Assembly (NCBI GenBank): GCA_905221605.1 | Contig: CAJNDS010002279.1 | Coordinates: 5,001-69,000 of the forward strand | Direction of reading: 5' to 3' | Length of the DNA stretch: 64,000 nt | DNA from: Symbiodinium natans | Lineage: Eukaryota > Sar > Dinophyceae > Suessiales > Symbiodiniaceae | Part shown: positions 40,801 through 52,074 of the stretch, one piece after another | Layout of the letters: the number at the start of each line of letters is the position of its first letter | Numbering within the stretch: the first letter of the stretch is position 1 | Notes under the pieces: generated by a model | Told to the model about the DNA's origin: nothing | What the model saw: the letters and a program-made list of their open reading frames with translations, nothing else | Databases searched by the model: none | Program-made: the position numbers and the translations under genes

Positions 40801-41767
40801 GATCCCGAATGTCGCGCCCAGCCTTTGTCAGTTAGCTCGTGTTTAGGGTTTAGGTTAAGGGAGGCTACATGACCCCTGAATCTGGTCCCTTAGTTTCTTT
40901 AAACCCCAACCCCAAATCCCTAAACTGTGGGCTTTCGGGTTTACCATAGGGGCCTAAATGATTAGAATAGGGTGTTAGTAATCGAGTTATCGTGCAATAA
41001 TATAGGGACCATAAGGGAATGTGAAAGGCGTCAGTTTTGCGCTGCGCAGATCGCAGAGCTGAAGGTTGAGTCAAGTTGAGTCTTTAGAGTTTTAGAGTTT
41101 AGGGTTTACTATATCCCTAGGGCTCCAAGTATACAAATACCACCTACAATGGGGTCTAAAGTCTGTAAATAATACCTACTTTGGGCTATTTGGAGCCTTA
41201 GGGTATCCCCCTTAGGAACTATTTCTCATTTGTTTATATAAAACCCGTAAGGATACCAAGAATACCATTTTTATTAAGGCTCCAAGGGGAGTATAGTTTA
41301 TGCTTGAGGGCTTGGAGCGTCGGGCTTTAGGGCTTGGGTGTCGGGTTTGGAATGAGTTGAGGGGTTAAGGGTTTCTGGTTTAGGGCTTAGGGGCTTTTGG
41401 GCTTAGGTATCGGGTCCGGGGGTACCTTTGGAATGAGTTGAGGGTTTAGGGCGCACGCTTTTTGACTGAAACCGCGCCTCCTCATTGATGAGCACGTTCA
41501 CAACTGCGCCAAGCAGGCGAAATGAGCAGAACCTTAAACCCTGAAGCCTGAAGCCCTACAGCCCTAAACCCTACACCATCTATGGGTAGTAGCTATATGG
41601 GCCCATACTAAGGGACCCTGTGCCACAAGCAGCTTCATCCCCTTGCCCTGCAAGAGCCTCGCGTAGGCCTAGGATGTGACGGCTTCAATGAGACGAAGCA
41701 AAGCCCTGAGGCCACATTCCCTGTAGGCTTCTAGGGACCTCCCAGGGCCCCCCAAAGATCATGAAAC

Positions 41768-41990
41768 AACCCTAAACCCTAAACCCTAAACTCCTAAACC
41801 CTAACCCCTAACCTCCTGAACCCTAAACTCCTAAACCCTACGTAAACCCCAAATCCTACACCCTAAACTCCTAAACTCCTAACCTCCTAAACCCTAAACT
41901 CCTAATTCCTAAACCCTAAACTCCTAGTTCCTAAACCCCTAAACCCCCAAACTCCTATACCCTAAAGCCTAAACCAGCCCCTAAACCCTA
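41768..41990. repeat. Variant array with CTCCTAAACCCTAAA period
   Basis: Alternation of CTCCTAA and CCCTAAA, a higher-order variant. Confidence 0.85.
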
Positions 41991-42000
41991 AACCCCTGAG

Positions 42001-42110
42001 GCGAACAAGGACGGCCACGGATGCCGCGGCATCCGTGGCAAGACCGTCGCAGCCGGTACCAGCTGCATTCCTGTTTGCAAGCGCCCCGGCCCAGAGCTGG
42101 TGTTGTCGGA
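42001..42110 (+). CDS. CCP-like module exon (GCRGIRGKTVAAGTSC)
   Basis: Starts exactly after CTGAG: ANKDGHGCRGIRGKTVAAGT then SCIPVCKRPGPELVL. Contains Cys1, Cys2 and Cys3 in one exon, showing that the three belong to one module. Confidence 0.72.
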
Positions 42111-42895
42111 TTAGATTTAGGGTTTAGGGTTTAGGGTTTAGGGTTTAGGGTTTAGGGGAGGTTCTCTCGCCTGACAGATTGCATTCGATCATCATAGGCT
42201 GCGTGTGCTATATCAAAAAACATACACACATATGATCTGTACATGTATTTATATATATATATATATGTACAGACGTTGTTACTTTCATGCATGTTCCTGA
42301 AATCTGCTATAAGAAAGCAAGCTTTCTCGGTTCATTCTTGCTCAAACATGGAAAAAATGCCCGGAGCACTCCGCATGCTTGAGCCTTTTAGTCCTTCCAT
42401 CGACTTGGGGGCGCGGGGGGGGGGGGGGGGGGGGGGCAGGGTTGAGGGTTTAGGGTTCAGGGTTCAGGGTTTAGGGTTTAGGGTTTAGGGTTTAGGGTTT
42501 AGCATCTCAAGTTCGAGCATTTACTAGGCCAGCAGTGTGTGTAGGCAACAGAAAACAACCCACCCACCCAGAGAATCCCAAAACATTAAGAAAATAAAAA
42601 GTTTACATTTCTCATCAGCAAGCCCTGTCCTCCAACCTCACTCTGTCATGGACCATCCTACCCACGAACCATTTCATCGGCCCCCACAGAGGGGCGGGAC
42701 TTGAAATCCTGAAACCAATGAAGGCTCGGTTTTGGTCAAAAATCCAGAAAACGAGAGGCCACCCAGAACCGTCGAATTCAGTACTAAAAAATCGCATTTT
42801 TAACTGGGACCGGGGCCGATCCTGGGGTCCCCCTCATTTGGGGTGTTTTTGGAGGCAAACTTTCCCTCTCAAGGGCGGGTCGGAGTTTGAGCCAA

Positions 42896-43222
42896 GGCCG
42901 CGCGCGGGCCAGGACAAGGCCAGACCCTTGAGTGCCCAACAGGGCCGGTCAATCTGGAAGGGCCAAAACCAAGGCCAAGGCCGCCCGCGCGCGGGCCAGG
43001 ACAAGGCCAGACCCTTGAGTGCCCAACAGGGCCGGTCAATCTGGAAGGGCCAAAACCAAGGCCAAGGCCGCCCGTGCGCGGCCAGGACAAGGCCAGACCC
43101 TTGAGTGCCCAACAGGGCCGGTCAATCTGGAAGGGCCAAAACCAAGGCCAAGGCCGCCCGCGCGCGGGACAGGACAAGGCCAGACCCTTGAGTGCCCAAC
43201 AGGGCCGGTCAATCTGGAAGGG
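42896..43222. repeat. 86-87-bp tandem repeat, nearly four copies
   Basis: CCAGGACAAGGCCAGACCCT starts at about 42909, 42996, 43082 and (one mismatch) 43169. Copies very similar, the last truncated into GGGTTAGCCC. GC-rich, no telomeric units inside. Confidence 0.92.
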
Positions 43223-43564
43223 TTAGCCCAGGGCCAGTGACCAACAGGGCCGGGCAATTTGCTGACTATAGGGTTTAAATATATATAGGTAAGAGAGGTT
43301 TAGGGTTTAGGGTTTAGGGTTTAGGGGCACCCACAGGCTCTAAAGCTCCAAATCCCAACAGGCCCTTGGCAGGGATTAGGGTTTAGGGCAAGTTTAGGGT
43401 TTAGGGTTTAGGGGCCCCGCACCAAAAAACAAATCCCCTCTGCGCAGCCTCAACTTCTTGAGCCGAGGGGGCGTAGCACTGAGTGGTGTTTTAAGTAGCA
43501 CGGCCTATGGTTGAGGGACTTCTTTAACAGAACCCGATACCCTAAACGGCCCTAAACCCCAAAC

Positions 43565-43656
43565 CTTGGGTTATACTAACACTCCTCAAGAGGGATTTTA
43601 GTATCCCCCAGAATACTCCCTATCAAGGACTGTTAGTATAAGGGGGAACATCCCAA
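43565..43656 (+). mobile_element. Family B element
   Basis: CTTGGGTTATACTAACACTC to GGACTGTTAGTATAAGGGGG then AACATCCCAA; the left GATGTTCCCCC part is deleted. Confidence 0.7.
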
Positions 43657-43689
43657 CCTTAAACCCTAAAGCCGAAACCCCAAATTGAT

Positions 43690-43771
43690 GCTGAGGAGTG
43701 GCTTCACCCCCTCAGAGACAAGCCTTCAGTGCAGCGCGTCGAAGTTGACTCCCGCGAAATGGGTTCCCGGC
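43690..43771 (+). CDS. CCP-like module exon (GFTPSETSLQC)
   Basis: LRSGFTPSETSLQCSASKLT then PAKWVPG. GFTPS, Cys4 and the LTP.KW segment. Confidence 0.75.
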
Positions 43772-43820
43772 CTTAACTCGTTGCGTTGTTGCGGGTTGTG
43801 ATGCACTCGATTCTTTCAAT

Positions 43821-43936
43821 CAGGGTTTAGGGTTTAGGGTTTAGGGTTTAGGGTTTAGGGTTTAGGGTTTAGGGTTTAGGGTTTAGGGTTTAGGGTTTAG
43901 GGTTTAGGGTTTAGGGTTTAGGGTTTAGGGTTTAGG
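43821..43936. repeat. Telomere-type array, TTTAGGG
   Basis: Perfect or near-perfect units. An opposite-orientation array follows at 44051-44162, about 115 bp away. Confidence 0.95.
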
Positions 43937-44050
43937 AAAGTACCGGGAGGTGTGCTGAGGCATGAATGCAGTCCTGGCATGAGGTAGCTTCCCGATTCAA
44001 AAGGAAGTTGCTTTAAGGCCAAGCTTAGGGGTTGAGGGCTTGAAGGAGAG

Positions 44051-44162
44051 TTACCCTAAACCCTAAACCCTAAACCCTAAACCCTAAACCCTAAACCCTA
44101 AACCCTAAACCCTAAACCCTAAACCCTAAACCCTAAACCCTAAACCCTAAACCCTAAACCCC
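44051..44162. repeat. Telomere-type array, CCCTAAA
   Basis: Perfect units; forms a potential long hairpin with the array at 43821-43936. Confidence 0.95.
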
Positions 44163-44654
44163 CAGCTGCTCTAAGGCTTCCTCTTTACGGAGAACAGGAT
44201 TCGGAACCTTCTTCAAATCTGTCGCAGAGAAAGCTCTGAACCCGCAAGCCCCTGAAAGCCCTAATCCAGAAACATGTACAACCCTTAGGGTTTAGGGTTA
44301 CAAACCCCGCACCCAGACCCCGTAAGCCACCACATCAAAACCCCAGACCATGCAAAGTTTAAATCCCAACAGAAAACAATCCCCCCCCCCCCAACGACAA
44401 ATCCATTAAAAACCAAACAACACAAGCCCTTTCACCCCTCCCCCCTCCAGCCAGAAAGAGATCACAAAAAAAACATAATGGATAAGACAGCAAGGAGTAC
44501 TCTTTCATCCCCCCCTCCAGCGAGAAAAAACAAAACACACACACAAAGCATAAGACAGCAACCCTAAACCCTAAACCCTAAACCCTAAACCCTAAACCCT
44601 AAACCCTAGACCCTAAACCCTAAACCCTAAACCCTAAACCCTAAACCCGAAGCA

Positions 44655-44775
44655 AGGAGTGCCGCCCGGACCCCTGCCGCATGCAACCCATCGACCGCGC
44701 CTTCGGGACGGGCTGCGGGGATGGCCTTGGGAGCCGCATCGACTCCGGCAGCAACTGCACCTGGGACCCCCGCAG
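44655..44775 (+). CDS. CCP-like module exon bridging two modules
   Basis: ECRPDPCRMQPIDRAFGTGC then GDGLGSRIDSGSNCTWDPR. Cys5-x-PDPC of one module is followed in the same exon by GC.xGL.SxI.SG.NC of the next, the best evidence that modules are tandem. Confidence 0.68.
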
Positions 44776-44865
44776 TTAGTTTAGGGTTTAGGGTTTAGGG
44801 TTTAGGGTTTAGTGTTTAGGGTTTAGGGTTTAGGGTTTAGGGTTTAGGGTTTAGGGTTTAGGGTA

Positions 44866-44982
44866 CTTGGAGGTTCATGGTACTTATTAACCAATTACAG
44901 CTGCACTGAGGACCCACTTCTGAGCCCCTTAAGTGCCCTATATAATGTGGTTGTTAGTACAATTATAGTATGAACCTCCAAG
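44866..44982 (+). mobile_element. Family A element abutting a telomeric array
   Basis: CTTGGAGGTTCATGGTACTT to TATGAACCTCCAAG; begins 5 bp after the last TTTAGGG unit. Confidence 0.8.
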
Positions 44983-45387
44983 TAGTGGGTTGTGGGGGCT
45001 TCGGGATTTCGAGGTGTTTATCGGGTTTCGGGCTCATGGTCTCCGCGCTGAGGGTTTAGGATTTGCAGGTCTTCGGGCGAAGTGTGTGTTTGGTGTGTTT
45101 AGGGCGCAGCGGGGCGTTTTGGGCTGAAGGTCTTTGGGGTCGAGCCCGCCAGCTAGGGTTTAGAGCGTTGAGGGCGGGCTACTCGATAGGCTCTGGACCC
45201 TGATGTGGATACCCTGAACCCCAAGACCTTTGACAGCACGTGCGAAAGCGGACGATGCTCACTGAAGCACTGAAATCGACGGAATCGCCCCCAAAAACCT
45301 AAAAAACTCGGAACCCAAAGCTCACTGAACCCTAGTAGCCCTAAACCCTAAACCCCAAACCCTAAACCCTAAACCCTGAACCCTGCA

Positions 45388-45453
45388 ACAGGCGAGGCGA
45401 CATGCCAAGACGGCTACGCGCCCTCCGTGCGCAGCGGTGCTGAAATTCGGAAC
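45388..45453 (+). CDS. CCP-like module exon (ATCQDGYAPSVRSG)
   Basis: TGEATCQDGYAPSVRSGAEI then RN. Cys3 and GYAPS. CCCTAAA and TTTAGGG arrays lie on the two sides. Confidence 0.65.
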
Positions 45454-45671
45454 GTTAGTGGTGGGTTGGTTTAGGGTTCAGGGTTCAGGGTTCAGGGTTT
45501 AGGGTTTAGGGTTTAGGGTTTAGGGTTTAGGGTTTAGGGTTTAGGGTGCGAGGTGTTCAACCCTTCTTGCAGATGCCACGAATAATTGGGGGGGTATCCC
45601 TCATATAGCCCAAAACGCGCGTAATCCTGATTCATTTTTATGGGCACCCCCAAGAAGGAACTTCAATGACC

Positions 45672-45748
45672 CTAAACCCTAAACCCTAAACCCTAAACCC
45701 TAACCCCTAACCCCTAACCCCTAACCCCTAACCCCTAACCCCCCCTAA
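45672..45748. repeat. Array switching from CCCTAAA to CCCCTAA
   Basis: Four CCCTAAA units then six CCCCTAA units, a sharp block change. Confidence 0.9.
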
Positions 45749-46192
45749 ACCGAAACTTAACTGTTAAGCCGTTTAGCCTGTCAACTTGCCACAATTCCAA
45801 AGGTTCCAGGAGCTGCCCTCTCACCGGTTTAGGGTTTAGGGTTTAGGGTTTAGGGTTTGGGGTTTGGGGTTTAGGGTTTGGGGTTTGGGGTTTAGGGTTT
45901 AGGGTTTAGGGTTTAGAGCCGAAAACCTCAACCCTACATGCCCTACGCAACCCTCAACGTTGCAGCCCCCCACCACCCTAAACCTCGTAACCATCATGTA
46001 ACCCTAAACCCTAAACTTCCCCCGCACATTCAATGCCGACGTGGACTCGCTGTTCAGCTAGGCGGGCCCCCAATTTTTCTGGTTCCCCCACCCCTCCCCC
46101 CCCAACCCTCCAAACCCTCCAAATCCCATTTGTTTTGGTAACCCTAAACCCTATCCTCTAAACCTAAACCCATTAATAAACCCCAACAAGGG

Positions 46193-46256
46193 AGCCTGAG
46201 CTGTTATGCCGGCATCTTCTCCCCAGCGACTTTCTCCTGCCGCCTGGGTCTGACAG
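46193..46256 (+). CDS. CCP-like module exon (CYAGIFSPATFSC)
   Basis: SLSCYAGIFSPATFSCRLGL then T: Cys4 and Cys5 around G.FSPATF. Confidence 0.68.
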
Positions 46257-46773
46257 TTTTGGGTTGAGGACTCGGGGCTTCGGGGGTTCAGGGCTCTGAG
46301 CTCAGGGTTTTTTAGGGTTTTGGCGGTTTGTGTTTAGGGTTCTTTAGTTCTTTTAGGGTTTTTAGGGTTTCAAGGGGTTCTTAGCGTGTTTTGGGTTTTG
46401 AGGGTTTTCTAGGGTTCAGGGTTTCGGGCAGAGCTCGCGGGGTCGAGAAGGGCTAAGGGTGTGGAAAGTCTGAAAGCGTTGGCCTTCGCTTAGGGCCTGG
46501 TGCCCTGCATGTAATCCTTCTCTACGGTGCTATATGAGACGCGGTCAACATTACCGCTTCCTTATAATATTTAGTAGAGGGAGTAGTTGTTGCAGCAAAA
46601 CGCCGAGGATCGATAGGGGACGCGCGAAAATGATAGGGTTTGCTTTGATACGATAATTAGGAGAAAACTCCGGCAGGTGAAAACATGGAAATCGATAGGG
46701 GACAAGCAAATATGAAACCAAGCGAGGCTTAAACAAGTAATTGTAACCCGACTCATATATTTGTAGGAGTAAA

Positions 46774-46885
46774 CTTTGTGGTACTTTACCGTAACTTTAG
46801 ATCCTTACCTTTTTTGGGTTTATTGGGTTTCTTAGTAAGGCAGCCAAAAGTTTGATGTCTAGCTACCCTCCTGAGTGCAGCCAAG
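46774..46885 (+). mobile_element. Family E element E3
   Basis: CTTTGTGGTACTTTACC to GTGCAGCCAAG, target copies TAAA (GTAAA counting one more base). Nearest relative of BAR-UBA intron 6. Surrounding 46.3-47.0 kb has no recognised exon. Confidence 0.85.
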
Positions 46886-47082
46886 TAAAGTAAGTACCTG
46901 ACAGACAGGGCTCGATAGCCGATTCTAGCCCAAGTGCGCGCCCTCCTTGGAGCACCTCCACAAGCCATGAACCACACGGCCGCCCTCAGGGCACGTGCAA
47001 GGCACGACCTCCACGAAGCCCTGAGCCCTAAATCCTAAACCCTAAACCCTAGACCCAAGACCCTAAACCCTAAACCCTATAC

Positions 47083-47150
47083 CTAAACCCTAAAACCCTA
47101 AAACCCTAAAACCCTAAAACCCTAAAACCCTAAAACCCTAAAACCCTCAA
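47083..47150. repeat. Variant array CCCTAAAA
   Basis: Eight or so 8-bp units, homogeneous. Confidence 0.9.
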
Positions 47151-47959
47151 CCCCAGCAGCCGCCCTAAGGACACGCACCCCGACCCCTGAACCCCAAAGC
47201 CCGAAAAACCACCCAAACCTTCACAACCTTGACAACCCCTAAGCCCAGAAAACACAGCAACAAGCAGAACTTAAGACGGGCAAAAACAAACGACACAGAA
47301 CAACAAGCAAGCAATACATCGAAACAAACCGAGGCCAGCCGAAGGCGTGCCGCCTCCCCACAGTGCAGCCGCCTTGGTGGCGAAGGGGTTTAGGGTTTAG
47401 GGTTTAGGGTTTAGGGTTTAGGGTTTGTGTTTTTTTTCTCTCAGTCGAGGCCCCTCACTAATTGCTGAGTGCATATGTGGGGAGGGCCTTCCCACGGAAA
47501 ATGGTTTAGGGCTCAGCATATGAGGTATTTAGCCTTTTTTTCTGCGGGGGGGGGGGGGGGGGGGAATGGGGGGGGGGAGGGGGGGGGGGGGGGATGTGCA
47601 TGGTTGCTAGCCTGGAAGAATTGCCATATTCTGATGGTCTATTCGGGTTGGCCCCGATCTTGGCAAAGACCCATACGTTGCTATGACTGGTTCTTTTTCC
47701 GTGAACTTGCTTACTGGAAGCATGGACTTCGGTACTAGGCCTTTTTGAAGCAAACGCCTTCACACCACCAAGGGCTTGTCCGTGTACTTATCGTGGGTCC
47801 CAGTCTTGATTATCTACCCAGAAACAGAGATGCATACGGTGCTTACAGCCACCAATCCAAGATCCTACTTCTGAGTCGAAGAGTAGCCTGAGTAGCGACT
47901 GGCCTAGAGGAAGCCTTCAGCCCCTCTCGAAAACACTGCGGGAGCTGAATCAGAAGCCC

Positions 47960-48036
47960 AGGAATCGGGGTGGCTCGGGCTGTGCTGGTGTCCCTGGCGA
48001 GTCCATCGCCTCAGGCGCAGACAGGGTCGAGTTGAA
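47960..48036 (+). CDS. CCP-like module exon (GSGCAGVPGESIASG)
   Basis: RNRGGSGCAGVPGESIASGA then DRVEL. First third of the module. CCCTAAA repeats begin directly after. Confidence 0.62.
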
Positions 48037-48342
48037 AACCCTAAACCCTAAACCCTAAACCCTAAAGAGGTCTCCCGATGCCTAAACTGCAGCGGTCCCA
48101 TGATGTCCTGCGCAGTGTTCTCAGAGATTCAGCATAAGACGCTGGGTGTTAGCTCCAGACAGGTTCTTGCCACACTCATCCCTGGAGGTGTGCAAAAGCG
48201 GGATGGGGATGAGACTTCAAGAGAAAGTTTTGGGGCTTGGCGTGTGGGGTTAGGGCTTAGGGCCTCCCCTTAAAGTACACGAGAAGATCAGCCCTGACAG
48301 TAACAGTCGGACTGAACAGACGTTAACACATCTCAAGCTCCA

Positions 48343-48429
48343 GGCACCGTGTGCCAGACCCAGTGCATTGGCGGATATACTGCATCGGTGAACCAACTCA
48401 CTTGCACGGCCGAGGCGCGTCTGGTGGTG
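48343..48429 (+). CDS. CCP-like module exon (CQTQCIGGYTASVNQLTC)
   Basis: GTVCQTQCIGGYTASVNQLT then CTAEARLV. Cys2, Cys3, GYT.S and Cys4 with the consensus spacing; one of the best copies. Confidence 0.8.
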
Positions 48430-48934
48430 TGCTGTTTAGGGTTTAGGGTGTAGGGCTTAGGGCTGAAGGGTGGAGATTGTCGGTGTGGGGTTCGCATTTG
48501 CTTCCTATTTTTGTTGTTTATCTCAGGTGCTGTGTAGGCAACTTTGTGAGAAAATCCTTTCTGTCAAAAAGGTTCACGCCCCGAATGGTAGGATGCTGAA
48601 GGTGCTTTAGGGCTTGGGCCTTTGAAGGGTTTATAAGGCCCTGTAGCTCTTATAAGATAGTTGCAGTGTCATAGGTTCGAGAGGGCGTTGCAAGGCTTTC
48701 GCGTTTTTGTCGCAGAAGCTGAAAGCCCCCTGGAGGACCTCCATGACTCCAAGGCTTTCGGTTTATAGGGTTTGGGGGGGAGGGTTGGGTTAGGGTTCGG
48801 TTCAAAACCCTTAAGTGTAGGGCGATTCAGCATAGATCCTTATGAACACCTTCGAGCACAGTCAGAAGGGGCTGTCGCCAAAAGCAGGGCACCGTCATGC
48901 CTCATGACCTTTCTTTTGTGTGTGTTGTTTTTCT

Positions 48935-49052
48935 GTCCCTCTCTCTATCTCTATCTCTTTTTCTCTCTATCTCTCTATCGCTCTATCACTCTATCACTCT
49001 ATCACTCTATCTCTCCATCTCTCCATCTCTCTACCTCTCTATCTCTCTGTCT
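48935..49052. repeat. CTCTATCT microsatellite
   Basis: CTATCTCTCTATCACTCTAT type units, ends at a CTCCAG. Confidence 0.88.
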
Positions 49053-49067
49053 CCAGCTTCGGAAAAA

Positions 49068-49109
49068 TTCCTTATTAAGGACTGTTACTACAAGGGGGAG
49101 CATCCCAAG
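49068..49109 (+). mobile_element. Family B right-end fragment
   Basis: TTCCTTATTAAGGACTGTTA then CTACAAGGGGGAGCATCCCAAG, next to a CTCTATCT microsatellite. Confidence 0.55.
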
Positions 49110-49188
49110 GGCAAACCCTAAACCCTGAACCCTGAACCGCTGAACCCTGAACCCTGAACCCTGAACCCTAAACCCTACCCCACGAAAG

Positions 49189-49273
49189 CATGAGGTGCTC
49201 ACGCCCTCGACCTTCGAATGCACCGCGAATGCCTGTCCGCTGCCGACGGTCACCAACGCCAGGGGCCACCCAG
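49189..49273 (+). CDS. CCP-like module exon (TFECTANACPLPTVTN)
   Basis: HEVLTPSTFECTANACPLPT then VTNARGHP. Last third plus the PLPTV linker. Confidence 0.75.
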
Positions 49274-49929
49274 ATGTGGATCAGCGGGGGTTTCCGGTGC
49301 GGCTCAGGGGGTTTAGGGTTTAGGGTTTAGGATTTAGGGTTTAGGGTTTAGGGTTTAGGGGCTTCAAGTTCTTTTAAGCTGGGGTCCAGGGCTCCGGATG
49401 TTTGGGACTTTCAGGGTGCAGGGCTTCGACTGGTGCCAGCCATCAAGGATTGTCGAGAGGGTTCTGGGCATGGCCCTGGGGTCTGAATCCAAACGAGACT
49501 TCTGAGGGTTGAGGGTTTAGGGTTTAGGGTTTTTGGTTTAGGGTTTTGGTTTTAGGGTTTAGGGTTTAGGGTTACACCAAAACCAACCCTTAACCCTACA
49601 AGCCCTGAACCAAAAAACCCTCCAAGGTCTAAACTGTTTGCGTTTAGCTTTTGGCATCACAGCTCCTTCTTGATTGGACTGCAAGTCTAGTTGAATAGGT
49701 TTGGGTTTTTGGGATTTAGGGAGAGGGTTTCGGTGGTCCACAAGGCCTGGTTGCAACAAGGGTTTTGGCGGTGGAAAAGGGTTCGACAAAAATTTGCACC
49801 CGCCCGTTCTAACACGGAACCTCAGACTCCACATGTGAAGTATCGTCAAGTTCATTAAAAGAAACTCATGCATATCATCAAAGAACTCAAGAAGCTGACA
49901 GCCGGCCGTGGGATTCGTGTAGCAAAGAT

Positions 49930-50080
49930 TCTTAGTAAGGCATGAGGGACTGAGGCCCCTGCATAATCCCTTAAAGTGTGCAGAGAGGGCCCTCATTCCG
50001 TCATTCCCTAAACCCTAAACCCCTAAACCCTAAACCCTACTTAAGGGGTGTATCTAGGGCCTTCATTCCCTTACTACGAG
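49930..50080 (+). mobile_element. Family G element, disrupted
   Basis: TTCTTAGTAAGGCATGAGGG to CCTTCATTCCCTTACTACGA with CCCTAAA repeat inside; a CCP-like exon follows at once. Confidence 0.5.
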
Positions 50081-50091
50081 CCATCCAGAAG

Positions 50092-50150
50092 AGCTCAGGT
50101 AATGGCTGCAAAGGCATCGTGGGTACCGTTCTCGCCCCTTGGAGCTTGAT
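50092..50150 (+). CDS. CCP-like module exon (NGCKGIVGTVLA)
   Basis: SSGNGCKGIVGTVLAPWS, Cys1 and GI.GTV. Inserted between the two halves of a disrupted family-G element. Confidence 0.55.
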
Positions 50151-50298
50151 GAGTCACTGCTCCCGGCCCTCACCAGGGTCCTTAAGGAACCCCCCCCCCC
50201 CCCCTAAGCCCTAAGCCCTAAGCCCTAAACCCTAAACCCTAAACCCTAAACACATAGGGCTAAATCACCCTGGACACAGCCTCGACAGTTTTGCCAGG

Positions 50299-50370
50299 CG
50301 TCGGGCGCCGAGTGTAACACAATCTGCGACCGCGGCTATAGCCCCTCCGTGGCGACTTGGCATGTGCTGG
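50299..50370 (+). CDS. CCP-like module exon (AECNTICDRGYSPSVATW)
   Basis: ASGAECNTICDRGYSPSVAT then WHVLG. Cys2, Cys3, GYSPS; a donor in or before the TTTAGGG run is needed, as no Cys4 follows. Confidence 0.75.
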
Positions 50371-50689
50371 GTTTAGGGGTTTAGGGGTTTAGGGTTTCGG
50401 GCTTAGGGCTTAGGGTTAGGGGTTTAGGGTTCAGGGTTTGGAGAAGTGTCCCTATGCTCAGAAAGATGCTTCTTTGCTTGGGGCAAGGGCTTTGGGTCTT
50501 GCAGGTGTTAGCAGCTGTCAACGCAGCAAAAAACCCAAACTCTTTGCTTGCCACCCTCAGCTTCTTCCCTGGGTCTGCCTATGTCTGCCTGCTAAACCCT
50601 AAACTCTAAACCCTAAGCTCCAAACCCTAAACCTAAACCCTAAACCCTAAGCCTTGCGGAGTGGCCCCTGCGTGAGAGGTCTGCAGCAA

Positions 50690-50830
50690 CCCTAAACCCT
50701 AAACCCTAAACCCTCAACCCTCAACCCTCAACCCTCAACCCTGAACCCTGAACCCTGACCCTAAACCCTAAACCCTAAACCCTAAACCCTAAACCCTAAA
50801 CCCTAAACCCTAAACCCTAAACCCTGAACC
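50690..50830. repeat. Array with CCCTCAA and CCCTGAA blocks
   Basis: CCCTAAA, then four CCCTCAA, three CCCTGAA, then CCCTAAA again. Confidence 0.92.
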
Positions 50831-50838
50831 CGATTCCG

Positions 50839-50905
50839 ATAGCTGCCAAGGCCAAGCTCGAGTGCTTTGCGGGGACGCTGCTCGGAGATGTGGATCGGGC
50901 CTTGG
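50839..50905 (+). CDS. CCP-like module exon (AKLECFAGTLLG)
   Basis: IAAKAKLECFAGTLLGDVDR then AL. Cys4 and G.LL; plausibly continues into the 51.0-kb exon (PPSFIC). Confidence 0.6.
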
Positions 50906-51009
50906 GGGTTTAGGGTTTAGGGTTCAGGGTTCAGGGTTTAGGGTTTAGGGTTTAGGGTTTAAGGTTTACGGTTTAAATTGCTGAGCCTACACTCGTTTAC
51001 CATCCAAGG

Positions 51010-51072
51010 CTCTCCCCGCCGAGCTTCATCTGCGCGGAGGACGACTGCGATGCTGTGACAGGCCCGCCCAAG
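51010..51072 (+). CDS. CCP-like module exon (SFICAEDDCDAVTGPPK)
   Basis: LSPPSFICAEDDCDAVTGPP then K: Cys5 and Cys6. Confidence 0.62.
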
Positions 51073-52074
51073 GTGAAGCATTAACATTTTCGGGTTTGGG
51101 GTTTAGGATTTAGGAGAGAGGGTTTAGGGTTTAGGGATCCATAAACCGCAGCCTTATAACTTAAAACGCCCGAGTCAGTTGGTAGACTTTTTTTGGTTTG
51201 CGGCTCTCAAACTCCACTTTCTGTTTGCCCTTGAAGGGTAAGAGGGCGCTACGAAGAACTACTCGAGTCAATGTATTTCGTCTTGCGGGTATGGTGTTTA
51301 GCTCGTGCGTGTCCGCCTCATGCCCGCACAAGCGACATTTGGCTCGAGGCAGCATGGCTAGGAAGGGTTCAGGGTTTAGGTTTTAGAGTGTATACGGTTT
51401 AGGGGTTTAACCCTAAAAACCCCAAACCCTAAACCCTAAACCTAGAGAAGGTGTCCCCTTACACCGTGGCATCTGGGAAGGTGTCGCCAACGCCCCGCAG
51501 GTCGCTTGCCAGGTGCCTTTTCCAAGAGCAGACCGTGGTGTAATAAGGTTTGGTGTTTTTTGGGTTTAGGGTTCAGGGTTTAGGTTGCAAGGTTTAGGGT
51601 ACATGGAGGATCCAGAGTAGTTTCAAACCCGAAGAAGGCTTGAAACAGGTAGAGCTAAAGCTATCCTCCCAAAACCTCAGCCCCAACAACAAGACCGTGC
51701 CGGGCTACACTCAACCTGTGCTTAGTAGCTAAGTAGGTAACCTCTAGCCTCTTGGGGTATACGTACTCCTACCATACCTTGTTTTGGCCCAGAGTGCTCA
51801 GCAACTGGGGTGGGATGCTATAGGAAGTCTTAGGTTTTAGGGTTTAGGGTCTTAGGGTCTAGGGTTAAGGGGGTTTGCGGGGTTGGGGTTTGAAGGCTTT
51901 AGGGTTTAGTGTCCAGGGCCCCCCCAACCCTCCGTTGGGGCACAATTTGGGAAGGAGAGGCAGCGCCATTCCAGCCTGCAGCTTCTTTCAGGTTAGCTAT
52001 TAGGGTTTAGGGTTTAGGGTTTTAGGGTTTAGGGTTTAGGGTTTAGGGTTTAGGATGAGTGAGGTTCTTGTTTC

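Noticed and set aside
42834-43257. Several 70-130-codon frames on both strands in the 87-bp repeat
   Set aside because: An 87-bp unit is a multiple of three and GC-rich, so frames stay open by structure; no recognisable protein.
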